From the NCBI RefSeq assembly GCF_001280065.1, contig NZ_LGEA01000036.1:62001-126000 (forward strand): 64,000 nucleotides of DNA. The letters are read 5' to 3'. Below, in pieces: positions 16,245 to 24,932 of this stretch. Both the position numbers and the translations under genes were made by a program. Each line of letters begins with the position of its first letter. Within the stretch, counting starts at the first letter, position 1. The stretch comes from Streptomyces sp. NRRL B-1140. GTDB taxonomy: Bacteria; Actinomycetota; Actinomycetes; Streptomycetales; Streptomycetaceae. A model generated the notes under the pieces. The model was not told where the DNA came from. It made no database searches and saw only the letters and a list, made by a program, of their open reading frames with translations.

Positions 16245-19079
16245 GTGACCGCACACACGCCACCCACCGCACCCTTCCGCGACCCGCGGCTGCCGTTCGC
16301 GAAGCGCGTCGACGATCTGCTCGGACGGCTCACCCTCGACGAGAAGCTGTCGTTCCTGCACCAATGCACACCCGCCGTCGAACGACTCGGCGTCGCCGCC
16401 TTCCGCACCGGCCAGGAGGCGCTGCACGGCGTGGCGTGGATGGGCCCGGCGACGGTGTTCCCGCAGGCGGTCGGCCTGGGCGCGACCTGGAACCCGGAGC
16501 TGGTGCGGCGGGTCGGCGACGCGGTGTCCAAGGAGGTCCGCGCGATGCGCGCCAAGGACGACCGGGTCGGCCTGAACGTCTGGGCCCCGACGGTCAACCT
16601 GCTGCGCCACCCCCTGTGGGGCCGCAACGAGGAGGGCTACTCGGAGGACCCGAAGCTCACCTCGGCGATCGCCACGGCCTACACGCACGGTCTGCGCGGT
16701 GACCACCCGGTCTACTGGCGCACCGCGCCGGTGCTGAAGCACTGGCTGGCCCACAACAACGAGACGGACCGCGCCACCACGTCGAGCTCGGTGCGCCCAC
16801 GCGTGCTGCACGAGTACGACCTGCGGGCCTTCCGCGAGACCGTGGAGGCGGGTGCGGTGGCCGGGGTGATGCCGGCGTACAACCTGGTGAACGGCCGCCC
16901 CAACCACGTCTCCCCGTACCTGGCCGAGCACCTGCGGACCTGGACCGACGAGGACCTGCTGGTCTGCTCGGACGCGGGTGCGCCGAGCAACCTCGTCGAC
17001 GCCGAGCACTACTTCGACACCCACGAGGAGGCCACCGCCGCCTCCCTCCTCGCGGGTGTCGACAGCTTCACCGACCACGGCACGGACTCCTCGCAGATCA
17101 CCGGGCGGGCGCGCGGGGCGCTGGAGCGGGGCCTGCTGACGGAGGCCGACATCGACACGGCCGTCCGCCGCCAGCTGTCGGTGCGCTTCCGGCTCGGTGA
17201 GTTCGATCCGGATGACGACCCGCACCACGCCACCGCCGAGTTCGACACCCCGGCGCACCGGGCCCTCGCCCAGGAGGCGGCCGAACAGGCGGTCGTGCTG
17301 CTCAAGAACGACGGGGTGCTGCCGCTGGCACCGGACACCCGGATCGCGGTGGTCGGGCCACTCGCCGACGAGTGCAAGCTCGACTGGTACAGCGGCACGC
17401 TCATCCACCGCTCGACCCCGCTGGAGGGCCTGTACGAGCGGTTCGGCGCGCAGCGGGTGGAGTTCGCCGAGGGTGTGGACCGGGTCCGGCTGAGGACCTC
17501 CGCGGGTGCGTTCCTGCACGTGCCGGTGGTGGAGGGCGCCGCCGACGAGGTGCGCGGCGCCGAGGGCGCGCTGGACCCGGCGCTGCTGTCCGGCCGCACC
17601 GATCTGCCCCCGCTCACCACCGACGCGGCCGGCACCGAGCTGGCGCTGGCCGACTGGGGCGGGGGCGTGCTGACCTTGCGCGCCCCCGACGGCCGCTATC
17701 TGTCGGTCGCCGACGACGGGTGCGTGCGTGCCTCGGCCGACCAGCCCGGCGGCTGGTTCGTGCAGGAGACGTTCCGCCTGGAACCGCACGGTGACGGGCA
17801 CCTCCTGAAGCACCTGGGGACGGGCCGGCACGTGTCTGTCTCCGCCGACGGTGTGAAGGTTGCCGAGGGAGATCCCGAGGTCTTCGAGCTGGTCGTCGTC
17901 GAGCGGGGCGAGGAGGCGGTGGCGCGTGCCGCCGCGGGCGCCGACGTGGTCGTGGTGGTCGCGGGCAACGACCCGCACATCAACGGCCGCGAGACCGAGG
18001 ACCGTACGACCCTGCGGCTGCCGGAGCAGCAGGAGCGTCTGGTGCGGGCGGCCCGGGCGGCGAATCCGGCGACCGTGCTGGCGCTGGTTTCCGCCTACCC
18101 GTACGCGGTCGACCCGGCGGGGCCGGCCGCCGTGCTCTGGAGCGCGCACGGCGGCCAGGCGGCGGGCACCGCCCTGGCCCGCGTCCTGGCCGGTGACGTC
18201 TCCCCCGGCGGCCGTCTGCCGCAGACCTGGTACGCCGACGACACCGACCTGCCGGGCCTGCTCGACTACGACGTGATCGGCGCCCGCCAGACGTACCTCT
18301 ACTTCGAGGGCACGCCCCTGTTTCCGTTCGGGCACGGCCTGTCGTACGCGTCCTTCGCGTACGGCGGCCTGACGGCCCGGGTCGAGAAGGCGGCGGTGCG
18401 CGTCTCCTTCTCCGTCACCAACACCGGCGACGTCACGGCCGACGAGGTGGCCCAGCTCTACGCCCGGGCCGTCGGTCCGTCCGTGCCGCGCCCGCGCCGC
18501 GAGTTGCTGGACCACCGCCGCGTCACCCTCGCCCCCGGGGCGACGGCCGAGCTGAACTTCGAGGTCCCGCTGAGTGCCTTCGGGTTCTGGGACGTCGCCC
18601 AGGACCGGTGGCGTGTGGAGCCCGGCGCGTACGAGCTGCTGGCCGGGGCGTCCAGTGAGGACGTCCGGCTGCGGAGGACCGTCGCGCTGGACGGCGAACC
18701 CGCCCGGCCGCGCGCGGTCGTCACGGTCGGCCTCCCGGCGGCGTCGTTCGACGAGCACAGCGGCATCGAGATCGTCGACCGGACGAAGGTCTCGGGCGAC
18801 GCCGTGACACCCGCGGACTGCGCTTCCGGTGAACTGGTCTACCGAGCCTGTGACTTCGGTGAGGGCGTCAGCGAGGTGACGGTCGAGGTGGCCGGCGAGG
18901 GCACGGTCGAGCTGTCCCTCGACGGCGGCCCGGTCCTCGCGACGCTGTCACCCACCGCGGCCTCGGGCCCGTACGACTACGTCTCCCTCGGCGCAGCCGT
19001 CGACGCCTCGGGCGTCCACGACGTGCGCCTCGGACTGCGCGGCCCGCTGCGGCTCGCGCACGTCGGCTTCTCCGGCTGA
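16245..19079 (+). CDS. GH3 beta-glucosidase-type enzyme with a trefoil-like insertion and a C-terminal binding module
   Basis: A 944-residue family GH3 enzyme without a signal peptide. The TIM-barrel domain has the VLKHW motif (K165, H166) and a predicted nucleophile D243 in LLVCSDAGAP, an unusual variant of the common SDW motif. The second domain is interrupted at roughly 412-550 by a segment with repeated GRYLSVADDG and GRHVSVSADG motifs, which looks like a beta-trefoil/fascin-type fold rather than the common PA14. A fibronectin-like domain (about 715-808) follows, then a CBM6-like module (about 835-944). The GTG at 16245 has AAGGG 8 bases upstream; an earlier GTG at 16212 sits at the operator edge. 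The probable job is trimming glucose from de-xylosylated oligosaccharides. Confidence 0.88.
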   Translation: MTAHTPPTAPFRDPRLPFAKRVDDLLGRLTLDEKLSFLHQCTPAVERLGVAAFRTGQEALHGVAWMGPATVFPQAVGLGATWNPELVRRVGDAVSKEVRAMRAKDDRVGLNVWAPTVNLLRHPLWGRNEEGYSEDPKLTSAIATAYTHGLRGDHPVYWRTAPVLKHWLAHNNETDRATTSSSVRPRVLHEYDLRAFRETVEAGAVAGVMPAYNLVNGRPNHVSPYLAEHLRTWTDEDLLVCSDAGAPSNLVDAEHYFDTHEEATAASLLAGVDSFTDHGTDSSQITGRARGALERGLLTEADIDTAVRRQLSVRFRLGEFDPDDDPHHATAEFDTPAHRALAQEAAEQAVVLLKNDGVLPLAPDTRIAVVGPLADECKLDWYSGTLIHRSTPLEGLYERFGAQRVEFAEGVDRVRLRTSAGAFLHVPVVEGAADEVRGAEGALDPALLSGRTDLPPLTTDAAGTELALADWGGGVLTLRAPDGRYLSVADDGCVRASADQPGGWFVQETFRLEPHGDGHLLKHLGTGRHVSVSADGVKVAEGDPEVFELVVVERGEEAVARAAAGADVVVVVAGNDPHINGRETEDRTTLRLPEQQERLVRAARAANPATVLALVSAYPYAVDPAGPAAVLWSAHGGQAAGTALARVLAGDVSPGGRLPQTWYADDTDLPGLLDYDVIGARQTYLYFEGTPLFPFGHGLSYASFAYGGLTARVEKAAVRVSFSVTNTGDVTADEVAQLYARAVGPSVPRPRRELLDHRRVTLAPGATAELNFEVPLSAFGFWDVAQDRWRVEPGAYELLAGASSEDVRLRRTVALDGEPARPRAVVTVGLPAASFDEHSGIEIVDRTKVSGDAVTPADCASGELVYRACDFGEGVSEVTVEVAGEGTVELSLDGGPVLATLSPTAASGPYDYVSLGAAVDASGVHDVRLGLRGPLRLAHVGFSG

Positions 19080-19107
19080 GGGTCCGGAGCAGGCCGGCAC
19101 GCAGAAG

Positions 19108-19141
19108 GGGCCCGGCACCGGAAGGCATCGGCGCCGGGCCC
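19108..19141. terminator. Terminator between converging GH3 and aldehyde dehydrogenase genes
   Basis: GGGCCCGGC at 19108-19116 pairs with GCCGGGCCC at 19133-19141 and is followed by TTT. Confidence 0.75.
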
Positions 19142-19157
19142 TTTCACAGAGCCTATA

Positions 19158-19172
19158 TGAAAATGGTTTCCA
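19158..19172. promoter_or_regulatory. Zur-box-like sequence
   Basis: TGAAAATGGTTTCCA resembles the 7-1-7 inverted repeat bound by the zinc repressor Zur in actinobacteria (TGAAAATnATTTTCA type). It stands out as AT-rich in very GC-rich DNA. It lies between two converging genes, so a promoter role is not obvious. Confidence 0.35.
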
Positions 19173-19187
19173 TAAGCCAGGCGGGCG

Positions 19188-20633
19188 TCAGAGGTCGATG
19201 CCGGTCAGGACCAGCACCCGCTCGTACGTGTAGTCCTCCATCGCGAACCGCACGCCCTCGCGGCCCACGCCGGACTGCTTGACGCCGCCGTACGGCATCT
19301 GGTCGGCGCGGTAGGACGGCACGTCACCGATGACCACGCCGCCGACCTCCAGGGCCCGGTGGGCACGGAAGGCGGTCTGCAGGTCGTGGGTGAACACGCC
19401 CGCCTGGAGGCCGTACTTGGAGTCGTTGACCGCGGAGAAGGCCGCGGCCTCGCCGTCCGCCTTCTGCACGGTGAGGACCGGCCCGAAGACCTCCTCGCAC
19501 GAGATCGTCACGTCGGCAGGGACCTCGGCCAGGACGGTCGGCGCGTAGGAGGCGCCGTCGCGCTTGCCGCCGGTCAGCAGCTGCGCCCCGGCGTCCACGG
19601 CCTCCTGGACCCACGACTCGACGCGCTTCGCGGCGTTCTCGTCGACCAGCGGGCCGACGTCCGTCTTGTCGTCACTCGGGTCGCCGGTGACCTGTGCCTC
19701 GACGGCGGCGACGATACGCGGCAGCAGCCGGTCGTACACCGCGGCGTCGGCGATGACCCGCTGCACGGAGATGCAGGACTGGCCGCCCTGGTAGTTGGAG
19801 AACATGGCGATGCGGTTCGCCGCCCGGTCCAGGTCCTCGTCGCTCGCCCAGTCGGCGAGGACGACGGCCGCGCCGTTGCCGCCCAGCTCCAGGGTGCAGT
19901 GCTTGCGCGGCACCGAGTCCATGATCGCGTAGCCGACCTTCTCGGAGCCCGTGAAGGAGATGACGGGCAGGCGCTCGTCCTGCACCAGGGCCGGCATCTT
20001 GTCGTTGGCGACCGGCAGGATGCTCCAGGAGCCCGCCGGCAGCTCGGTCTCGGCCAGCAGGTCACCGATGATCAGGCCGGACAGCGGGGTCGCCGGGGCC
20101 GGCTTCAGGATGATCGGGGCGCCGGCGGCGATGGCCGGGGCGATCTTGTGGGCGCAGAGGTTCAGCGGGAAGTTGAAGGGCGCGATGCCGAGCACGACGC
20201 CCTTGGGGAAGCGGCGGGTGAGGGCGAGCCGGCCCTGGCCGCCGAGGTCGGTGTCGAGGCGCTGGGCCTCGCCGCCGTTGAATCGCCGGGCCTCCTCGGC
20301 CGCGAACCGGAACACGGACACGGCCCGGCCGACCTCGCCGCGCGCCCACTTCATGGGCTTGCCGTTCTCGGCGGAGATCAGCTGCGCGATCTCCTCGGTG
20401 CGCTCGGCCAGGCGCTTGCTGACGTGGTCGAGGGCGGCGGCCCGGACATGGGCGGGGGTGGCGGCGAACTCGTCCAGCACGGCGTGCCCGGCGGCCACGG
20501 CCTCCTCGACCTGGGCGTCCGTCGGCACGCTCACCTTGCCCACGAGCCGCCCGTCCCAGGGGGAGGTGACGTCGAAGGTTTCCTCGCCGGTGGCCTGGCG
20601 GCCGGCGAGCCAGAAGGCGTGGGTGGAGGTCAT
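19188..20633 (-). CDS. NAD(P)-dependent aldehyde dehydrogenase, possibly succinate-semialdehyde dehydrogenase
   Basis: A 481-residue aldehyde dehydrogenase with the full catalytic set: N154 in APFNFPLN, K177 in LKPAP, E249 in LELGGN and nucleophile C287 in QGGQSCISVQR. The APFNFP form differs from typical GabD (TPWNFP), so the substrate is not certain. Its neighbours are a PucR regulator and, further on, gabT. Oxidation of succinate semialdehyde, the GabT product, is therefore a reasonable but unproved role. The ATG at 20633 begins MTSTHAFWLAGR, which fits the family start. Nested inverted repeats lie just upstream. Confidence 0.85.
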   Translation of the reverse strand: MTSTHAFWLAGRQATGEETFDVTSPWDGRLVGKVSVPTDAQVEEAVAAGHAVLDEFAATPAHVRAAALDHVSKRLAERTEEIAQLISAENGKPMKWARGEVGRAVSVFRFAAEEARRFNGGEAQRLDTDLGGQGRLALTRRFPKGVVLGIAPFNFPLNLCAHKIAPAIAAGAPIILKPAPATPLSGLIIGDLLAETELPAGSWSILPVANDKMPALVQDERLPVISFTGSEKVGYAIMDSVPRKHCTLELGGNGAAVVLADWASDEDLDRAANRIAMFSNYQGGQSCISVQRVIADAAVYDRLLPRIVAAVEAQVTGDPSDDKTDVGPLVDENAAKRVESWVQEAVDAGAQLLTGGKRDGASYAPTVLAEVPADVTISCEEVFGPVLTVQKADGEAAAFSAVNDSKYGLQAGVFTHDLQTAFRAHRALEVGGVVIGDVPSYRADQMPYGGVKQSGVGREGVRFAMEDYTYERVLVLTGIDL

Positions 20634-20643
20634 GTGGGTTCCG

Positions 20644-20709
20644 GCCCTTCGGCGTTGGGGGTGATCCTGTGCTACCGGACCAACGGTAGGCGCGAGGTGG
20701 CCGAAGGGC
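20644..20709. promoter_or_regulatory. Nested inverted repeats upstream of the aldehyde dehydrogenase
   Basis: GCCCTTCGGC (20644-20653) pairs with GCCGAAGGGC (20700-20709). Inside it CTACCG (20672-20677) pairs with CGGTAG (20684-20689). The pair lies between the PucR stop and the dehydrogenase start, so it could be an operator or a leader structure. Confidence 0.45.
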
Positions 20710-20755
20710 GTTTGTCCGAGCCGTAGCAGTGGGGGCCGCGGACACTCCGGTTTGG

Positions 20756-22429
20756 CTATTCGCCGGAGGCCGCCTTCAGGGCCAGCCACAGCTCCATCCG
20801 GACGTCCGGGTCGTCCAGGGACCGGCCGAGGATCTCCTCGACGCGGCGCATGCGGTAGCGCAGGGTGTGCCGGTGGACGCCCAGGTCGGCCGCCGCCGCG
20901 TCCCACTGGCCGTGCTTGGACAGCCAGGCGCGTACGGAGGAGACGAGGTCACCGCGGCCCGTGGCGTCGTGCTCGTACAGCGGCCTCAGCATGCCGTCGG
21001 CGAAGGCCCGTACCGCGTCGTCCGCCAGCAGCGGCAGCACCGATCCGGCCGCCATCCGCTCGTGCTCCACGAGGACGCGCCCGCGCCGCCTCGCCACCGA
21101 CAGCGCCTGCTCGGCCTGCTTGTACGCGGCGGACGCGGCAATGGGTCCGGCCGGTGCCGACAGGCCGACGACGAGCTCGTCGTCCTCGCCGCCCGGCACC
21201 TTCTCGCGTATTCCGGCCCGGGCGGTCTCCAGGGCGGCGGCGTACTCCCCGCAGGCCGCCGCGGCGGCGCCGCCGTCCGCGGCCAGCACCACCAGCCGCT
21301 CCCCCTCCGGCACGACCAGTACGGCCTCGCCGGCCCGGGCCGCCGCGGACTCCACGACGTCGGCGAGAACCGCGAGGGGATCGCCGCCGGTGTCGGCCGC
21401 GGCGAGCGCGGCGGCCGAGGGCCGTTCGGCGGGCGGGGCCCCCTTGCGCGCCTCGGCCCGGGCCAGCGCGGCCGACGCCGACACCGGCACCCGTTCCGCG
21501 ACCAGCATCCGGAACGGCGCGTCCAGCAGCTCGCCGTACAGGTCCCCGGCGACCGCCCGCGCGTGGTCCGGCTCACCGGCCAGCAGCATGCGCAGCACCG
21601 CCGCTCCGACGCGCTGCTCGGCCGCCTGGAGGGACCGGGAGCGTTCCGTGGTCAGGGTCAGCAGGGCGATGGCCGAGTGGACGGCGTAGCGCTCGGCGGT
21701 GCCGAGGGCGGCGGCGGTGCCCACGGCGAGGGCCGCGCGGGGGCGGCGGCCGGTGCCGATGGTGTGCAGTTCGACCCGGTCCTCGTTCTCCGGCCCGCCG
21801 GACACGGCGGAGGCGGGCGCCGGGCGGTCCCGCAGCTTCTGCACGTCGCCGGTGAGCCGCGCGGCACGCCGCCCCGCCCACTCCGGTGCCGTGGCGACGA
21901 CCGCGCCCGAGGCGTCGTACAGCGCCGCCCAGCCGTCGACCTGCGCGGCCAGGGCGGCCAGCACCCCCTCCGGGCCGCCGGTCTGGGCCTGCCGCGTCAG
22001 TTCGCGCTGGGCGGCGAACCCGGCGGTGACGGCCCGGTACTGGTCGGCGGCGATCGCGGCGGAGACGGCCTTGCTGATGGCGAGGAACGGCGTGCGGCGC
22101 GGCACCTCCAGCAGCGGCAGGCCCTCCTTCGCGGCCGCGTCGACGAGCGCCTGGGGGATCTCCTCGTAGTTGACGCCCACGGCGAAGCCCAGCCCCACGA
22201 CTCCGGCCCCCGCCAGGCGGTGGACGTAGCGGCGCATGGCCTCCGGGTCCTCGGCGTCCAGCTTGAGCGCGGTGATCAGCAGCAGTTCGCCGCCCTCCAT
22301 GTAGGGGACGGGGTCGGCGAGCTCGCTGACGTGTGCCCAGCGGACCGGCACGTCGAGGCGGTCTCCGCCCGCCCGCACGGTCAGTTTCAGCGCGGAGTGA
22401 TGGACGAGCGAGGCGAGCGTCGGGGGCAT
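20756..22429 (-). CDS. PucR-family transcriptional regulator
   Basis: A 557-residue regulator. The N-terminal PucR domain reads PPTLASLVHHSALKLTVRAG through VPVRWAHVSELADP and LLLITALKL. A central GGDEF-like region follows. The C-terminal PucR helix-turn-helix (HTH_30) is WDAAAADLGVHRHTLRYRMRRVEEIL near residues 510-535. The ATG at 22429 was chosen because GAAGG precedes it and the conserved domain starts immediately. Such regulators control purine, GABA and amine catabolism, and this gene lies between the aldehyde dehydrogenase and gabT. It is therefore the likely activator of GABA use (inference). Confidence 0.9.
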   Translation of the reverse strand: MPPTLASLVHHSALKLTVRAGGDRLDVPVRWAHVSELADPVPYMEGGELLLITALKLDAEDPEAMRRYVHRLAGAGVVGLGFAVGVNYEEIPQALVDAAAKEGLPLLEVPRRTPFLAISKAVSAAIAADQYRAVTAGFAAQRELTRQAQTGGPEGVLAALAAQVDGWAALYDASGAVVATAPEWAGRRAARLTGDVQKLRDRPAPASAVSGGPENEDRVELHTIGTGRRPRAALAVGTAAALGTAERYAVHSAIALLTLTTERSRSLQAAEQRVGAAVLRMLLAGEPDHARAVAGDLYGELLDAPFRMLVAERVPVSASAALARAEARKGAPPAERPSAAALAAADTGGDPLAVLADVVESAAARAGEAVLVVPEGERLVVLAADGGAAAAACGEYAAALETARAGIREKVPGGEDDELVVGLSAPAGPIAASAAYKQAEQALSVARRRGRVLVEHERMAAGSVLPLLADDAVRAFADGMLRPLYEHDATGRGDLVSSVRAWLSKHGQWDAAAADLGVHRHTLRYRMRRVEEILGRSLDDPDVRMELWLALKAASGE

Positions 22430-22548
22430 GAGGCCTTCTGCGTCAGGACTGTGTGGTCGCTGTGGTCTTTTGGCCGCCACGTATGAACGACCTGTGACGA
22501 TTCTGCCTCACCGTACGGTCCCCGCGTACCCGCACCGGCGGGTAGGCG

Positions 22549-24681
22549 TCAGTTCCGCAGGTCCACCAGCAGCGGAGGCGCGTGCTCGCCCCTGACGTCG
22601 GTCAGTGACAGCACGGCGTGGCCCGCCGGCACGGCGTGTGCCAGCTCGGAGGCGGACCAGCGCTCCCGCTCGACCTGCCGCACGGTCACCGCCCGCGCGG
22701 TCGGGGCCTTGCCGGTGATCACCCGGCGGAGCATGTGCACGGCCTTGCCCGCCGGGGTCTCCGCGATGATCTGCCGGTCGGTGACGTCCCGGGCCTCGGT
22801 CCACTCCTTGCCCCACACCTCGGCGAAGTCCTGCCCGTCCCAGGGCGTGAGCCCCGACAGCGCCATCCGGCAGCCGGTCGCGCCGAGCAGCGGCCCGCGC
22901 AGCGGCCGGGCCACGTCGTCGAGCGTCCGCAGCGTGAGCACGACCCCGGCGTTGCCGGACCGCAGTCGCTGGATGCCGCGCACGGCCTCGGGCGTCACCA
23001 CGCCCGTCGCGTCGTCCAGCAGCAGGCAGGCGAACAGCGACCGATCCTCGCGGACGGCGACACTCGCCGTGAACTGCGCCAGCACCAGCCGTGCGAGCAT
23101 CCTGGACGCGTCGGCGTGGCCGCGCTGGGGCAGGTCGATGCGCACCCGCACGGGGTGGTCGAGGGCCTTGAGCGTGAACGGCCGGGACTGCCCCGAGGTG
23201 TCGAAGAAGCCGGCGAAGGCGGGCCGGTCGAGCAGCGCGACGCGATCGCCCAGCACTCCGCCGACGTCACCGGGCTGTCCCATCTGCCGCTCCCGGGCGT
23301 CGAGTTCCCGCAGCAGCGACTCCTGCCCGGCCTCCTGGAGCCCCTGCCGCAGCGCGGCGAACGGTCCCGGCGCGCCGTCGAGCAGCTGCCGCAGCTCCGG
23401 TACGGAGGGGAAACGCCCGTGCACGGCCCGGAACGGCCCGAGCAGCTGGGCGAGGACGGTGGTGGACCGGCGGCTGTCGCTGCCGGGGTGCGGGTCCGCG
23501 AGATCCCCGACGAGCGCCTCGGCGAGCACGGCCGCGGCCTCGTCCGGGTCGCCGGCGCCGCCGTACAGGTCGAGGTCGTACTCGGACTCCTGGTTCCCGA
23601 CGCGCACGACCACGTCGTAGGCGTCGGCCGGTCCGAGCCCCGCACCGGCCGCCCCGACGACGACCACGGCGGCCCGCCCGGCGAGGGCGTGCAGGCAGAG
23701 CGACTCGGCGAGGGGCCGGACGACGGTCCCGGTCTTGCCGGATCCCGCGGGTCCGACGGCGACGAGCGAGGTGCCGAGCAGCTCGGGCCCGAGGGCGAGC
23801 CCCGTGCCTCGGTAGGTGTAGGGGTTGCGGACGTCGTCGACGGTGGTGCCGAGCCGCACCTGTCCGGTGAGGAGATCGTGCCGGGCGAGCCGGGCGGGCA
23901 GGTCGCGCTCCCCCGAGGGGTGCAGGCACGCGGCGGCGCCGTCCTCGAGCACGGCGCCGCTGAAGGTGGCCAGGCTGTGCCGCCCGGTGCGCACGCCCTG
24001 CCAGGCACGCATGATCCGGGCGTGGTCGACGTCCCGCATCAGCCCGGAGCGGGCCTCGGCGGCGAGCCGCTCGGCGGCGTCGGGAGCCCCGGCGGCACGC
24101 AGCTCGTTCCACTGGGCCGGGTCGTCCTCGGGGCTCGTACGGGCCTCCTGGGCCTCCGGGCGGCGGAAGCGGGAGGTGACGAAGCGGCGCCACACCTCGC
24201 CCCAGCGTCCGAGCCGGGCCGCCCCGATCATGATCGCCAGGGCGACGAGCACCTCGTACCCCTGGTAGACGATGTACGTCCCGGTCTCCCCGAGATCGCT
24301 GTCGCCGCCCCGCCAGGCGTCGGGGACGATCAGGTCGAACGGCACCCACCACCAGGTGCCGAGGTAACCGTTCTGCAGGAGCGACCAGATCAGCCATCCC
24401 ACGAGGAAGGCGATCAGCGCCCCGCTCAGCAGCTGCCGGGTGGGGATCTCCTCGGGTTCCTCCGCGGGCCGCGGCCGGTGCCCGAACCGCCACACGCCCG
24501 GCGCGGCCTCGGGGCGCGGCGCTCGCAGCCAGGCGAGGAAAGCCGACCCGTCCGGCGGCGGCATCCCCGGCGCCGCCCGGGGCGGCAGGGGAGGCATGGC
24601 CGGCACCTGCGGAGGTCCCGCCGGACGCGGCACGGGACTCGCATGCGTACCCCGCGCCTCCTGCGTCCCGTCGCTGTCCAT
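22549..24681 (-). CDS. Membrane-anchored TraG/FtsK-like ATPase of unknown function
   Basis: A 710-residue protein. A proline-rich N-terminus (about 1-80) is followed by two predicted membrane segments (LLSGALIAFLVGWLIWSLL and YEVLVALAIMIGAARLG). A P-loop ATPase domain follows with Walker A GPAGSGKTG near residue 317 and Walker B-like LFACLLLDDAT near residue 560. The layout resembles VirD4/TraG coupling proteins and FtsK-type pumps, but no conjugation gene is near. The start is uncertain: the ATG at 24681 has a purine-rich stretch upstream, and one at 24717 lacks a ribosome site. It diverges from gabT. I cannot assign a function. Confidence 0.8.
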   Translation of the reverse strand: MDSDGTQEARGTHASPVPRPAGPPQVPAMPPLPPRAAPGMPPPDGSAFLAWLRAPRPEAAPGVWRFGHRPRPAEEPEEIPTRQLLSGALIAFLVGWLIWSLLQNGYLGTWWWVPFDLIVPDAWRGGDSDLGETGTYIVYQGYEVLVALAIMIGAARLGRWGEVWRRFVTSRFRRPEAQEARTSPEDDPAQWNELRAAGAPDAAERLAAEARSGLMRDVDHARIMRAWQGVRTGRHSLATFSGAVLEDGAAACLHPSGERDLPARLARHDLLTGQVRLGTTVDDVRNPYTYRGTGLALGPELLGTSLVAVGPAGSGKTGTVVRPLAESLCLHALAGRAAVVVVGAAGAGLGPADAYDVVVRVGNQESEYDLDLYGGAGDPDEAAAVLAEALVGDLADPHPGSDSRRSTTVLAQLLGPFRAVHGRFPSVPELRQLLDGAPGPFAALRQGLQEAGQESLLRELDARERQMGQPGDVGGVLGDRVALLDRPAFAGFFDTSGQSRPFTLKALDHPVRVRIDLPQRGHADASRMLARLVLAQFTASVAVREDRSLFACLLLDDATGVVTPEAVRGIQRLRSGNAGVVLTLRTLDDVARPLRGPLLGATGCRMALSGLTPWDGQDFAEVWGKEWTEARDVTDRQIIAETPAGKAVHMLRRVITGKAPTARAVTVRQVERERWSASELAHAVPAGHAVLSLTDVRGEHAPPLLVDLRN

Positions 24682-24932
24682 CGCCCTTGCCCCCTGACCA
24701 GCCGCTCCGTCCACCATCAGCGAGCCAATCTAACGCCCTCTCCTGGGGAGTTCACCGCTTACACGGCCGGGTCGTGGGCACCGGTCCACGAGAGTGCCAT
24801 GTCCACCCCGGACAAGGCGCCCCGCCGACAACGCCCACATGGAGCATGCCCACCCCCCTTCCCCGGCCCTAGCCTGCGAGAAAAGAAGCCAAGCGTCCGC
24901 AGAGACCATCCGCACCACCCCAGGAGCCCCGC

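Noticed and set aside
16161..18758. An 865-codon minus-strand open frame opposite GH3
   Set aside because: It is a shadow of the GH3 gene and overlaps the operator and promoter.
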